A stretch of DNA of 17,213 nt from CAZSNH01 sp052388455 (GTDB lineage: Bacteria > Pseudomonadota > Alphaproteobacteria > Rhizobiales > Hyphomicrobiaceae): assembly GCA_052388455.1 (NCBI GenBank), contig JBQTIA010000151.1, positions 1 through 17,213 of the forward strand, written 5' to 3'. Below are positions 6,698 to 14,600 of the stretch, one piece after another. The position numbers were made by a program, and so were the translations under genes. Position 1 is the first letter of the stretch. The number at the start of each line of letters is the position of its first letter. A model generated the notes under the pieces. That model ran no database searches. It was not told the origin of the DNA and saw only the letters and a list, made by a program, of their open reading frames with translations.

Positions 6698-8041
6698 ATG
6701 TTCCGCTGGAGACGAAAAAACGATGGCTTCGAGTGGCGCGAATACGTGCGCACGACGATCCTCGTGCGTCGCGGAGACCGTCGCCGCCGGGTCGAGGACA
6801 TCAAGGATCAGGCCGTCGCCGGGTTGAAAGATGCCGGAGTGAAGGGCGCCGGTGTCGCCGCCACGGGGCTCAAGTCCACAGGCTTGACCGCCCTATCCGC
6901 GCTCCGTTGGATTGCGGCTTTGCCCGGTCGGCTGATCCGGTGGACCGCGCCCCGCGTGCTGCCGCCCATCGTCCGCGCCGCGACCCCGGTCCTGATCACC
7001 CTGGAGCCGACGTTCGCCACGCTGCGGCGGCGCGAAGTCCGCACGCCGCTGCTGATCATCACGGCCATAGCGGCGTTCGGGGCCGGCCAGCGGACCTATC
7101 TTCACGGCTACGACCAGGAGGTTCTCTTCGCCCTGCTGATCGCAGCCGCGGCCGGATTGCTCGTGCTGGTTCCGGCCTGGGCCGCGTACGATCCGCACGC
7201 CCCGTCGGGCTGGTTGCTCGAGACCTGGCGAAGGTTCGCTCCCCGCTGGCCTATCGGAATCCGCTGGCCGACCGGATTTCGCTGGCCCGCCGAGGGGCCA
7301 CAGACGCGGACGTGGCTCGCCGCGGGCGCGGGACTTGCCGGACTGGTGGTCGTCGGACTTGGCGCCAACGCACTGATCGGCGGCGGCGACCCGACTGAGG
7401 GAGATCAGGGCAAGAACCGCGCCGAGGTCGGCGATACCGGGCGCCTCCAGGGTCCGGCCGTCGCTCTTTCCGGCGACACCATCCGCATCGCCAACCGCAT
7501 CGTACGCCTGACGGGGATCGAAGCGCCCGACCTCGAGCAGGATTGCGACCGTAGGGGCTCGAACCGCTGGCGATGCGGCGAAGCGGCCCGGGCCGCGCTG
7601 GCCCGGCTGCTGCGCGGACGTCGGATCGATTGCAAACCCAGTGGAATGAACGGCAGCGACCCGATCGAGGCCGCGTGTCAGGCGCAAGACGACGATATAT
7701 CCCTTGCGCTCGTGCGGGGCGGACACGTGTTCGCCGGCAGCAGCCTTTTCTCCGGTTATACATCGACCGAGGAGACGGCTCGCGCCGAAGGTGTCGGCCT
7801 GTGGGCCGGCACGCCGGACCGCCCCGAAGCCTATCGTGCGCGCAAATGGGAGGAGGCCAGGCGCGCCGCCCCCGACGGCTGTCCGATCAAAGGGCAGATC
7901 GCCAACCGCGATCGGGTCTACGTGCTGCCGTGGTCGCGCAATTACGATCGGGTGAAGGTGCGGGAAGCACGCGGCGAGCGCTGGTTCTGCAGCGAGGACG
8001 AGGCCAAGGCGGCGGGATGGCGGGCCACGGTCCGGTCATGA
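6698..8041 (+). CDS. Membrane-anchored staphylococcal-nuclease-like protein
   Basis: 447 residues in three parts. (a) Basic N-terminus (1-35) and a Gly/Ala/Lys-rich amphipathic stretch (36-65). (b) A membrane region with hydrophobic segments at ~117-133, 142-164 and 207-227; a tandem RWP motif (RWPIGIRWPTGFRWP, 183-197) sits before the last one. (c) A thermonuclease (SNase, OB-fold) domain from ~252 to 372, then a Cys-containing tail (GCPIKG, 394-399; YDRVKV, 416-421; GERWFCSEDEAKAAGW, 426-441) common at the end of alphaproteobacterial thermonuclease-family proteins. Asp260 and Arg270 match SNase Asp21 and Arg35. SNase Asp40 and Glu43 are replaced by Glu275 and Asp278 (IEAPD), and no YGR motif supplies an Arg87 equivalent, so nuclease activity is doubtful. 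ATG 6698 follows GAGAGG; an in-frame extension to 6521 looks non-coding. The gene is convergent with the small membrane protein. Confidence 0.82.
   Translation: MFRWRRKNDGFEWREYVRTTILVRRGDRRRRVEDIKDQAVAGLKDAGVKGAGVAATGLKSTGLTALSALRWIAALPGRLIRWTAPRVLPPIVRAATPVLITLEPTFATLRRREVRTPLLIITAIAAFGAGQRTYLHGYDQEVLFALLIAAAAGLLVLVPAWAAYDPHAPSGWLLETWRRFAPRWPIGIRWPTGFRWPAEGPQTRTWLAAGAGLAGLVVVGLGANALIGGGDPTEGDQGKNRAEVGDTGRLQGPAVALSGDTIRIANRIVRLTGIEAPDLEQDCDRRGSNRWRCGEAARAALARLLRGRRIDCKPSGMNGSDPIEAACQAQDDDISLALVRGGHVFAGSSLFSGYTSTEETARAEGVGLWAGTPDRPEAYRARKWEEARRAAPDGCPIKGQIANRDRVYVLPWSRNYDRVKVREARGERWFCSEDEAKAAGWRATVRS
7244..7288 (+). repeat. 18-bp tandem repeat inside the SNase-like gene
   Basis: Two and a half copies of an 18-bp unit starting CGCTGG (7244, 7262, 7280) encode RWPIGI, RWPTGF and RWP. 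The repeat lies in the loop just before the third membrane segment and looks like a small in-frame duplication. Confidence 0.7.
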
Positions 8042-8060
8042 GAGCCCGTCGCTCGAGTGG

Positions 8061-8390
8061 TCAATCTTCCGCGTCGCGTGACTGTTCCCCAGCCGGCCGA
8101 CCGGAAACGACCCGGCGCAGCCCCTCGGCACAGAACGCGAGCGAGGCGAGGAAAACCACGGTGGTGGCGGCCTTGGCCGATACGCCCATCGAGGCTGCCG
8201 CGTCCGAAACGAACGGGAACGGCACGCCGACGAGCCAGCCGACAAGGCTCAGTGGCCACACATGCAGGCCGAGCACGTGGGGCGGGACGGCACCGGCTGG
8301 AGACATCACGTGATCCGTGAGCAGCAGCAGCCCTGCAGACGCATAGATCGCTGCGAGCATTCCGCCGAAGGTCTGTCTCGACATCTCCAT
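8061..8390 (-). CDS. Small integral membrane protein, unknown function
   Basis: 109 residues with likely membrane helices at ~8-25 (FGGMLAAIYASAGLLLL), ~39-60 (VLGLHVWPLSLVGWLVGVPF) and ~72-90 (AKAATTVVFLASLAFCAE), and a short polar C-terminus (GRPAGEQSRDAED). I recognise no family. Codon use matches the neighbours, and the hydrophobic pattern is that of a real membrane protein. The start is uncertain: ATG 8390 has only a weak GGG upstream, and ATG 8384 (MSRQTF) is an alternative. It ends 19 bp from the convergent SNase-like gene. The next gene upstream on the same strand (PepSY-like) is separated by a strong hairpin, so co-transcription is unlikely. Confidence 0.6.
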   Translation of the reverse strand: MEMSRQTFGGMLAAIYASAGLLLLTDHVMSPAGAVPPHVLGLHVWPLSLVGWLVGVPFPFVSDAAASMGVSAKAATTVVFLASLAFCAEGLRRVVSGRPAGEQSRDAED

Positions 8391-8455
8391 CCCGGGCAGC
8401 CTGCCACACGATGATCGGCGGTGCCAGACGCAGTCTCAGAAGATGTCATCGCATG

Positions 8456-8487
8456 GCAGGTGCCGCGGAGCGAACCGCGGCACCTGC
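8456..8487 (-). terminator. Strong hairpin, probable terminator of the PepSY-like gene
   Basis: Perfect 13-bp stem GCAGGTGCCGCGG (8456-8468) and CCGCGGCACCTGC (8475-8487) with the 6-nt loop AGCGAA, extendable by one G-U pair. It begins 22 bp after the stop codon of the minus-strand PepSY-like gene. No T-tract follows on either strand, so calling it intrinsic is an inference; a 3'-end stabilising structure is the alternative. Confidence 0.7.
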
Positions 8488-8509
8488 TCCGGCATCGCTC
8501 AGACCTGGA

Positions 8510-8782
8510 TCAGTCTTCGAGATCGCGCTTCAGAATCCTGAGATCGGCGACACTGAGATCGACATCATAGATCTTACCGTCAGCGTGAACTGCGTCGTCG
8601 ACCTCCCACTTGCCGTCATCAAGCTCGATCTTGGTCCATCGCTGGAACCCGGCGGCCTGCAGCGCTCCGCCGACTGCGGCCGCTTCCTCGGCCGACGCCA
8701 AGCGGTCGCCGGCCGTCGCCACGGTCGGCAGTGCGGTTGCCGCGAACATCAGCGCGGCTGCGGCGGCTGTGAATTTGAACAT
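8510..8782 (-). CDS. Secreted PepSY-like small protein
   Basis: 90 residues. The signal peptide is MFKFTAAAAALMFAATALPT with cleavage after VATA (residue 24). The mature domain (~60 residues) contains LQAAGFQRWTKIELDDGKWE (41-60) and VHADGKIYDVDLSVADLRIL (65-84). This is the alternating pattern seen in PepSY-type domains, where an acidic strand followed by a basic/aromatic strand packs on a helix; these are usually periplasmic and thought to be protease-inhibitory or ligand-binding. The start at 8782 is well supported by AAGGAGA about 8 nt upstream; longer in-frame starts up to 8866 are rejected. A 13-bp hairpin follows the stop, and an AT-rich inverted repeat at 8824-8853 lies in the likely promoter. 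The family assignment is moderate; secretion is quite certain. Confidence 0.8.
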   Translation of the reverse strand: MFKFTAAAAALMFAATALPTVATAGDRLASAEEAAAVGGALQAAGFQRWTKIELDDGKWEVDDAVHADGKIYDVDLSVADLRILKRDLED

Positions 8783-8823
8783 CTCAGGTCTCCTTGTGCT
8801 TTCTCGATTGAACGACAAGCCCG

Positions 8824-8853
8824 ATATGGTGCCTATGTAACAATATACCATAT
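8824..8853. promoter_or_regulatory. AT-rich inverted repeat upstream of the PepSY-like gene
   Basis: Perfect 7-bp arms ATATGGT (8824-8830) and ACCATAT (8847-8853) flank 16 nt that are AT-rich against a GC-rich background. The element is 42 bp upstream of the minus-strand PepSY-like start. Size and symmetry suit a dimeric regulator site overlapping a promoter. No confident -35/-10 pair was found. Confidence 0.4.
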
Positions 8854-8986
8854 GAAGTGCGATCACGATGGTGTCACGATGCGGTGAGCGGGTTGTCTTG
8901 CGACGCTACTGCTTGATTCTGAAACTCCAGACCGCCGTGTGCAAGCACCTCGTTTCGTATCTCATGCGGCGCCGGCAAACGATAAC

Positions 8987-9006
8987 AGGGCCTAAGATCT
9001 GGCCCT
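8987..9006. promoter_or_regulatory. Inverted repeat upstream of the nucleotidyltransferase gene
   Basis: AGGGCC (8987-8992) and GGCCCT (9001-9006) are 6-bp perfect arms around 8 nt, 69 bp before the start at 9076. Nothing else is recognisable in the 293-bp divergent gap 8783-9075 apart from the AT-rich repeat listed separately. It may be an operator or a chance palindrome. Confidence 0.25.
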
Positions 9007-9075
9007 TCAGGACACCGCCCTACGGCCACTAGAGGTTGCCGCGGGCTCCGATGCGAGAAGGCTGCGGCAACTGTC

Positions 9076-9921
9076 ATGCACACCGATCAGGAAAAGTACG
9101 GCGAGCGGGCGATTCCGCCGTCGATGGACGCCGGCATCGTCTCCGAGATCGACCGTCGGCTGGAGACCGTCGAACGCGAGCACGGCGTCGCCATCGCTTT
9201 CGCGATCGAGAGCGGCAGCCGCGCCTGGGGCTTCCCCTCACCCGACAGCGATTACGACTGTCGCTTCGTCTTCGTGCGCCCGCAGCACGATTATCTCTCG
9301 CTGTTTCCCCAGCGAGATGTGATCGAGACCGAGCTGACTCCGGTGTTCGACGTCAACGGCTGGGATCTGTCGAAGGCGTTGAAGCTGCTGCTCAAGGGCA
9401 ACGCCGTCATCATCGAGTGGCTGACGTCGCCGATCGTATATCGCGCGCGGACCGGTTTTCGCGCCGAGCTTCGCGAGCTGGCCGCCACCGTCGCCGACCG
9501 CAGCCGCATCGCTCACCACTACCTGGCGCTAGCGGACCGGCAGATGGCGGTTTCACTCGACACGCCTGCCGACGTGTCGCTGAAAAAGCTGTTCTATGTG
9601 ATGCGCCCAGCGATTGCGCTGCGCTGGCTGCGTCTGCATCCCGGCGCCAGCGTCGCCCCGATGAATTTCCCGGTGCTCTGCTCCCAGTCCCGGCTCGAGA
9701 GCGGGCTTGAAACTACGATCGCGGCGCTGCTCGCGCGCAAGGCCGAGACGCGCGAGATGGGCCGCGGACCCGCCCCCGACGACGTGATGGCCATGATCGA
9801 AAGCGAACTCGCCGCCGCGCGCGACCACTTTGCCGAGACGACAGCGCCGAGCCCCACCCATGAGGAGGCTGCCGGCACCTTCTTTCGGAAGGCGGTCGCG
9901 AGCTTCGGACGCGAAGACTGA
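9076..9921 (+). CDS. Predicted nucleotidyltransferase (COG3541/YcgL type)
   Basis: 281-residue cytoplasmic protein of the polymerase-beta nucleotidyltransferase superfamily. The diagnostic stretch is GSRAWGFPSPDSDYDCRFVF (47-66): a GS motif, then two catalytic-type acidic residues, Asp59 and Asp61 (DYD), with FVFVRP after them. DLSKALKLLLKGNAVIIEWL (97-116) and SPIVY (118-122) follow, typical of the COG3541 (RlaP-related) subgroup. A helical C-terminal half is seen to residue 281. These enzymes are predicted to transfer nucleotides to an RNA, a protein or a small molecule; the substrate is not known. No RNA ligase or antitoxin-like partner is adjacent. The start could be ATG 9076 (AGAAGG about 14 nt upstream) or ATG 9124; both keep the domain whole. 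The gene is convergent with the following membrane protein, 17 bp apart. Confidence 0.85.
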   Translation: MHTDQEKYGERAIPPSMDAGIVSEIDRRLETVEREHGVAIAFAIESGSRAWGFPSPDSDYDCRFVFVRPQHDYLSLFPQRDVIETELTPVFDVNGWDLSKALKLLLKGNAVIIEWLTSPIVYRARTGFRAELRELAATVADRSRIAHHYLALADRQMAVSLDTPADVSLKKLFYVMRPAIALRWLRLHPGASVAPMNFPVLCSQSRLESGLETTIAALLARKAETREMGRGPAPDDVMAMIESELAAARDHFAETTAPSPTHEEAAGTFFRKAVASFGRED

Positions 9922-9938
9922 TGCGCTCTCGTAAGCGA

Positions 9939-10385
9939 CTAAGGCAGTCGACCGTAGCTGAAGAGGCCGTAAAGCCATGCGGTGACGGCGCCGTAGCCGG
10001 CCAGGATCGACAGCACGGCGATGATGCCGCCGACATCGCCGCCGAGGAACGGCGGGTTGCCCTTGAGCAGCGGCACGATCAGGAAGACACCGGCGATCGC
10101 CGGTCCGAGAATGCCGAGCACGGCGCCCCGCAGCGTCATCGAGCCTTGCGGCGGGTTGTCCAGCATCACGGCGAACAGCGAGCCCCAGAGCCCGCCCCAG
10201 AAGGCCGCGTTGGCCACCCGCGGCATCACGCCGGCCAGCGGCCCGTTATCCACTGGGGCCATGTCCCACGGTTTGAACGGAATGATGTTGGCATCGTAGA
10301 AAAACATCTTGATCAGCTCATGTACCGTCAGCGTGGCGATGACGCCGGCAATGAACCCGAGAATGATGCTCTTGATGGTCGACAT
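9939..10385 (-). CDS. Four-helix integral membrane protein, unknown function
   Basis: 148 residues with predicted helices at ~5-24 (KSIILGFIAGVIATLTVHEL), ~58-75 (ANAAFWGGLWGSLFAVML), ~86-107 (RGAVLGILGPAIAGVFLIVPLL) and ~115-143 (GGDVGGIIAVLSILAGYGAV onward). Loops contain conserved-looking polar motifs: FKPWDMAPVDNGPL (37-50) and LLKGNPPFLGGD (106-117). The many small residues in the helices suggest close packing. I recognise no named family. ATG 10385 has a strong purine-rich site (GGGGGAAG) about 6 nt upstream; the longer in-frame start is rejected. It is divergent from the GNAT gene across a 242-bp gap (10386-10627) in which I see no gene and no clear promoter. Confidence 0.82.
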   Translation of the reverse strand: MSTIKSIILGFIAGVIATLTVHELIKMFFYDANIIPFKPWDMAPVDNGPLAGVMPRVANAAFWGGLWGSLFAVMLDNPPQGSMTLRGAVLGILGPAIAGVFLIVPLLKGNPPFLGGDVGGIIAVLSILAGYGAVTAWLYGLFSYGRLP

Positions 10386-10627
10386 GCTGTGCTTCCCCCG
10401 TGATGTGCGGTCGTTTTCCAAGCCGCTCCGCCGACGAGTATCGCCTGTGACGGCGATGAACGGAAGATCGACGTTCAAGGCCTTCGTTTCCGACGCGTGC
10501 ACATCGCGAGGATTTTCGTGCCGCCTGTCACCTTCAGAACAGCCGGCGGCGCCCCGGTGCCAGCATTGTAACGGCATGGGGTGCACGGGCCGCCCGAGGC
10601 CGGACGCCAGCGTAACAGGGGGTTCAG

Positions 10628-11182
10628 ATGAAAATTCGCAAGCCGATCAAGGTTCGTCGCGCTCGTGCGGCTGATGCCGGTGACATCCGCGCCCTGCAGG
10701 AGGCCGCTTTCCGCATTGCCAGCAGCAAGGACTACGAGACGCGATCGGTGCTCGGCTTCCTCCGACACGCCGGCACGCTCGACGAAACGACGCTCGACGA
10801 CGGCACCTGCTTCGTTGTCGAGATCGATGGAGAAATCGTCGCCAGTGGCGCCTGGAGCCACCAAGCCCCGAGCTACCTCGACAAAGCACAGGCCGCGTCG
10901 ACGGTTGCGGCCGGAGCTGCGGTGATACACGGCGTTTACTGCGATCCGGCCCATGCCGGCAGCGGTCTGGCCGGCCGCATTCTCGCGGCGCTCGAGGACG
11001 ACCTCGCCGCCGCCGGCCACACCAACGCCGGCATCGCGACGAGCTACACCGCCATGCCGTTTTTCTCCGCTGCCGGCTACCGGCCGGAAAGGCTGATTTC
11101 GCTCGCATTTCCAGACGGTTCAACATTCGGCGGCGTGTTGATGTCGCGGTCGATTACGGCCCCGCTGGCCCTCGCCGCCTGA
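10628..11182 (+). CDS. GNAT-family N-acetyltransferase
   Basis: 184-residue cytoplasmic acetyltransferase. The N-terminus starts with the usual IKVRRARAADAGDIRALQEA (7-26). Central strands follow (TCFVVEIDGEIVASGAW, 60-76), then motif A with the acetyl-CoA pyrophosphate loop (HGVYCDPAHAGSGLAGRIL, 101-119; core HAGSGLA, where Q/RxxGxG/A is the family consensus, the first position here being His). The C-terminal motif-B region is SYTAMPFFSAAGYRPE (139-154). The acceptor substrate cannot be inferred. The start is supported by AGGGGG about 5 nt upstream of ATG 10628. It stands alone: a divergent membrane gene lies upstream and 462 bp of non-coding DNA downstream. Confidence 0.9.
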   Translation: MKIRKPIKVRRARAADAGDIRALQEAAFRIASSKDYETRSVLGFLRHAGTLDETTLDDGTCFVVEIDGEIVASGAWSHQAPSYLDKAQAASTVAAGAAVIHGVYCDPAHAGSGLAGRILAALEDDLAAAGHTNAGIATSYTAMPFFSAAGYRPERLISLAFPDGSTFGGVLMSRSITAPLALAA

Positions 11183-11321
11183 GCAGCCGGCTTACTGTTC
11201 CGTCCGATTTGGGATTGCCGCTCCGCATGAGCCGGGGCTCGCTGGACGGCGTTCATTGTAAATATATGTGCCAAATGCGGACACTCGCGCTCTACGCCAC
11301 ACTCGTCCGAACCGCTTGTTA

Positions 11322-11336
11322 GCAATCTAAGATTGC
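11322..11336. promoter_or_regulatory. Perfect palindrome, candidate operator 1
   Basis: GCAATCT-A-AGATTGC, a 15-bp perfect palindrome with 7-bp arms, in the AT-rich part of the RTX leader. It overlaps a possible -35 element (11333-11338), a position where a bound regulator could control initiation. Confidence 0.45.
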
Positions 11337-11384
11337 AAATAGTCTGCAACCTTTGATATGTCTTAGCGGTGAAAAGGCCTCGAT

Positions 11385-11400
11385 GGTCCACTTGTGGACC
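11385..11400. promoter_or_regulatory. Perfect palindrome, candidate operator 2
   Basis: GGTCCAC-TT-GTGGACC, a 16-bp perfect palindrome with 7-bp arms, 48 bp after the first palindrome and 244 bp before the RTX start. It could be a second operator downstream of the promoter, or a short hairpin in the transcript leader. Confidence 0.45.
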
Positions 11401-11644
11401 GCGAACCTTGCCAACGGGGTGCGGCGTGACGGCGTTCGGCTTTCCTAGCCCGAGTTGGCAACCCCCTGAGGGCGTTGCGCTACTTCGCCCCATCGGCCGG
11501 CACAACCGAAAGACCACGGCCCGGCCTACTCCGACATCCCAGCCCCGCGTGCCGTATGCCACCCCTCGCCGGCAGCCGGCCGAGCATCGCCGGCTTCCGC
11601 GCGCCGCATTCACCCAAGCCCTGTTTTTCAAGGAGTAATCGCTC

Positions 11645-14600
11645 ATGGCCATTCTGCGTCTCGAACGGGTTCCCATCGAACGTTTCAATCTCGGGTGGTT
11701 CGGCGGCGATCACCTGCATCTCGTGCTTCAGCAGGACGAGCTTTTCACCACCCAGGATGCCTGGTGGGTGATGGAGGGTACGCTCGGCAGCGACGGCACC
11801 ATCCTGCGACTGGGAGTCGACGGTGCATCCGGCACCCTGACGCTGTCCGAGGCCAACGATGATCTCACGGGCGCCGCGCTGACTGCGAAGATCGGCACGC
11901 CCGAGTGGCGTGGATCGCACGTCATCCCGCTCGGCGGTCTGGAGTTCGAGCAGTGGTTTCTGATGGCACAGCGAGGCGAGGACATCGACGCGCAATCCTT
12001 CCCGTATCTGGCCCTCGCCGATCGCTGGAGCGCCCGCTCGCCGATCAACTCCTCCTCGGTGATCGCGACACTGCTCTACTCCATCGGCATCGACATCACG
12101 CAGTACTTCCCGACGACGATGCGGCTGTCGCCCGGCTGGCAGACGCTGATCGGAACCTCGGACGACGACACGCTCTCGATCACCGGCAGCTTCAGCTACA
12201 TCTACGGTGGCGAGGGCGACGACATCCTGCAGGATTCCCCCGGCAACTTCTTTCCGGAGAAGCTCTACGGCGGAACGGGCGACGACGTATTCGTGGCCCG
12301 CTCCGGTTACAACTATTACAACGGCGGCGAGCTGGGCCTGCCCTACAATCAGGACGGCACCGACACCGTCGCCTATATCAACATCGAATTCATCTACATC
12401 GTCGTCAACGACGAACGTCGCGAGCACCTGAACCCGGACTTCTATGCCGTCAAATCGGATGGAGTCGATCACTACTATTCGATCGAGCGGATCGAGTACG
12501 ATTCCGGCAACACGCGGGTGATCGTCGGTCCGGGCGTCGAGCTGCTGCGCGACAGCCTGCGCATGAACCTCGGCGATCAGTCGAGCAACGACCGCGGCGA
12601 CGAGGCCGATTTTTCCGACAGCAGCAGCGGCCTCCTGATCAACGTCGATGCCGACGGCCATACGATCGTGCAGGCGAGCGGTGCGGCCGGCACCAGCATC
12701 GGCCTGTGGTTCGAGTCCGTCGAATGGCTGGTCGGCTCGGCCATGGATGACCGCATCTACGCCCCGGCAGACGTCCGCGGTGTGGAAGGCGGCGGCGGCA
12801 ACGACCTGATCGACGTACGCCTTTCCACCGCCTTCAGCGGCGCCAGCCCACGCCAGTACGACGTGGAGATCAACGGCGGCGCCGGCGACGACACCATCGT
12901 TTCCGGACCTGGACGCACGACCGTTGTCGGCGGCGCTGGCGCGGACCGGTTCGTGCTGTCATCCACGACGCCTTTCGTCGGCAGCGCCGTCGAGTTCGTG
13001 ATCGAGGATGCCGAGGCCGAGGACCGGCTGCTCGTTCCCCACGACCTCTTCAACCTGACCTACGCGGATTTCGATGGATCGCCATTACTTCCCCTGCTCG
13101 GTGCCATGGGCCGGTTCGCCGGCGAGGACAGCTTCGCCGAGCTGCCGCAGAACGTCGGCTCGTTCATCACCAACAGCCAGAACCGCTCGGATGTCCTGAG
13201 TTTCGAATGGCAGCTTCAGGACGACCGGCACTACGGCGACGACCAGACCCAGGGCGTGATCGAGTTCACCGGCGCCATCCTCTACAATCGCGACGGCAAC
13301 GACCTGCTGATTCATCTCTTCGTCGGCGACCCTCAGGAAGTCACGGAACTCGGCAACGACGAAAGCGACTGGACCCACACGATCAACGTCTTCTACCCCG
13401 AGTCGGAAACCATCATCCGGGTGGTGAATTTCCAGGAGGGCGATCTCGGCATCCGCTTCCACGACCGCGGCGAGCCCGACATCATCGATGTCCAGACCGA
13501 TCACGGTCTCTACAGCGCCTTCGACTATCCGAACTGGGACGAGGCGGTCCGCCAGATGACCAACGGCGGCGTTTTTCTGGCGCCCCTCGATCTGCGTCCC
13601 GATGCGCCGGTCTACCAGCCAGACGAAATCGCTCCCCAAGACGCCGAGACCACCGTGCTGATCGGCTCCGCCGACGACGATGTCCTGATTGCGACTGACG
13701 ATGCGACGCGGCTCGAAGGCGGGGCCGGCGACGACGACCTCTCCGGTGGCGACGGCAACGACACGCTCGATGGCGGCGCCGGAACCGACACCATGACGGG
13801 TGGAGCCGGCGACGACACCTACATCGTCGATCGCAGCACCGATGCCGTTGTGGAATCCGCCGACGGGGGACGCGATTTCGTCATCTCCATTGTCAGCCAT
13901 GCTTTGGCTGACAACGTCGAGAACCTGGAGCTGCGGGGCGACGCCGAAACGGGAACCGGAACGGATGCGGCCAACCAGCTCACCGGGAACGACAGCGCGA
14001 ACGTGCTCGATGGCCGCGACGGCAACGACCTTCTGACCGGCGGGCTCGGCGACGATACGCTGATCGGAGGCAGAGGCCGCGATACCTACGTCCATTCGCT
14101 CGGAGACGGCGATGACACGATCCGAGATTTCGGAGACGCGGCCGACGCCGACACGCTGATCCTCGACGGGGTCACTACGGCCGACATCGCCCTGGTGAAA
14201 TACGAGAGCGCTCCCGGCGATCTCTTTGTCCTCCTGGCGGACGGCAGCCAGATCCGCATCGAAGAGTTCGATGCGCGGGACGGCGGCGGTATCGATCGCA
14301 TCCGCTTCGCCGACGGCACCCTGTGGTCGCGGACGGAGATCGAAGCCCGCGCCGACGCGGCACCCGTGCTCGAAGAGCGCCCGCCCTTCGCGCGCGCCGA
14401 CTTCGGCTTCTGGGCTGCATCAGGCCGGGTTGAAATCCCCTCCGCCGACCTCTTGGCCAACGATTCGAGCGGAGACGGCGGCGCGCTATCTATCGTCGGC
14501 GTCGTCGCGGTCGGCAGCGGAGCCGAGGTCACACTCCTGGCCAACGGCAATCTGCTGCTGCTCACCGCCGAGGGCTTCGAGGGCGATGTCACCTTCACCT

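Larger units (their letters stand above)
11183..11644 (+). other. Non-coding leader upstream of the RTX gene
   Basis: 462 bp without a convincing gene on either strand. Positions ~11255-11370 are clearly more AT-rich than the surroundings and hold two palindromes (listed separately). A possible, weak sigma-70-like pair is TTGCAA (11333-11338) and GATATG (11355-11360). TTGCA (11333-11337) and TGCAA (11345-11349) also form a small inverted repeat. The ribosome-binding site AAGGAG (11630-11635) lies 9 nt before the RTX start. The long distance from the putative promoter to the start suggests an untranslated leader of over 200 nt. Confidence 0.5.

Noticed and set aside
8863..8881. Direct repeat TCACGATG with 11-bp period
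   Set aside because: Only two short copies; may be chance, and no array or phage-type site is associated.
9936..9950. Small hairpin CGACT-AAGGC-AGTCG between convergent genes
   Set aside because: A 5-bp stem partly inside a coding region is too weak to call a shared terminator.
11480..12661. 393-codon minus-strand frame opposite the RTX gene 5' end
   Set aside because: Repetitive Val/Asp composition mirrors the Asp/Gly-rich RTX codons; no independent motif or ribosome-binding site.
13700..13830. Dense short nucleotide repeats resembling a satellite or CRISPR array
   Set aside because: These are in-frame RTX nonapeptide codons (GGxGxD), not spaced identical repeats with unique spacers.
13085..14095. 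336-codon minus-strand frame opposite the RTX repeats
   Set aside because: Same artefact of repeat codons (GGC/GAC read in reverse).
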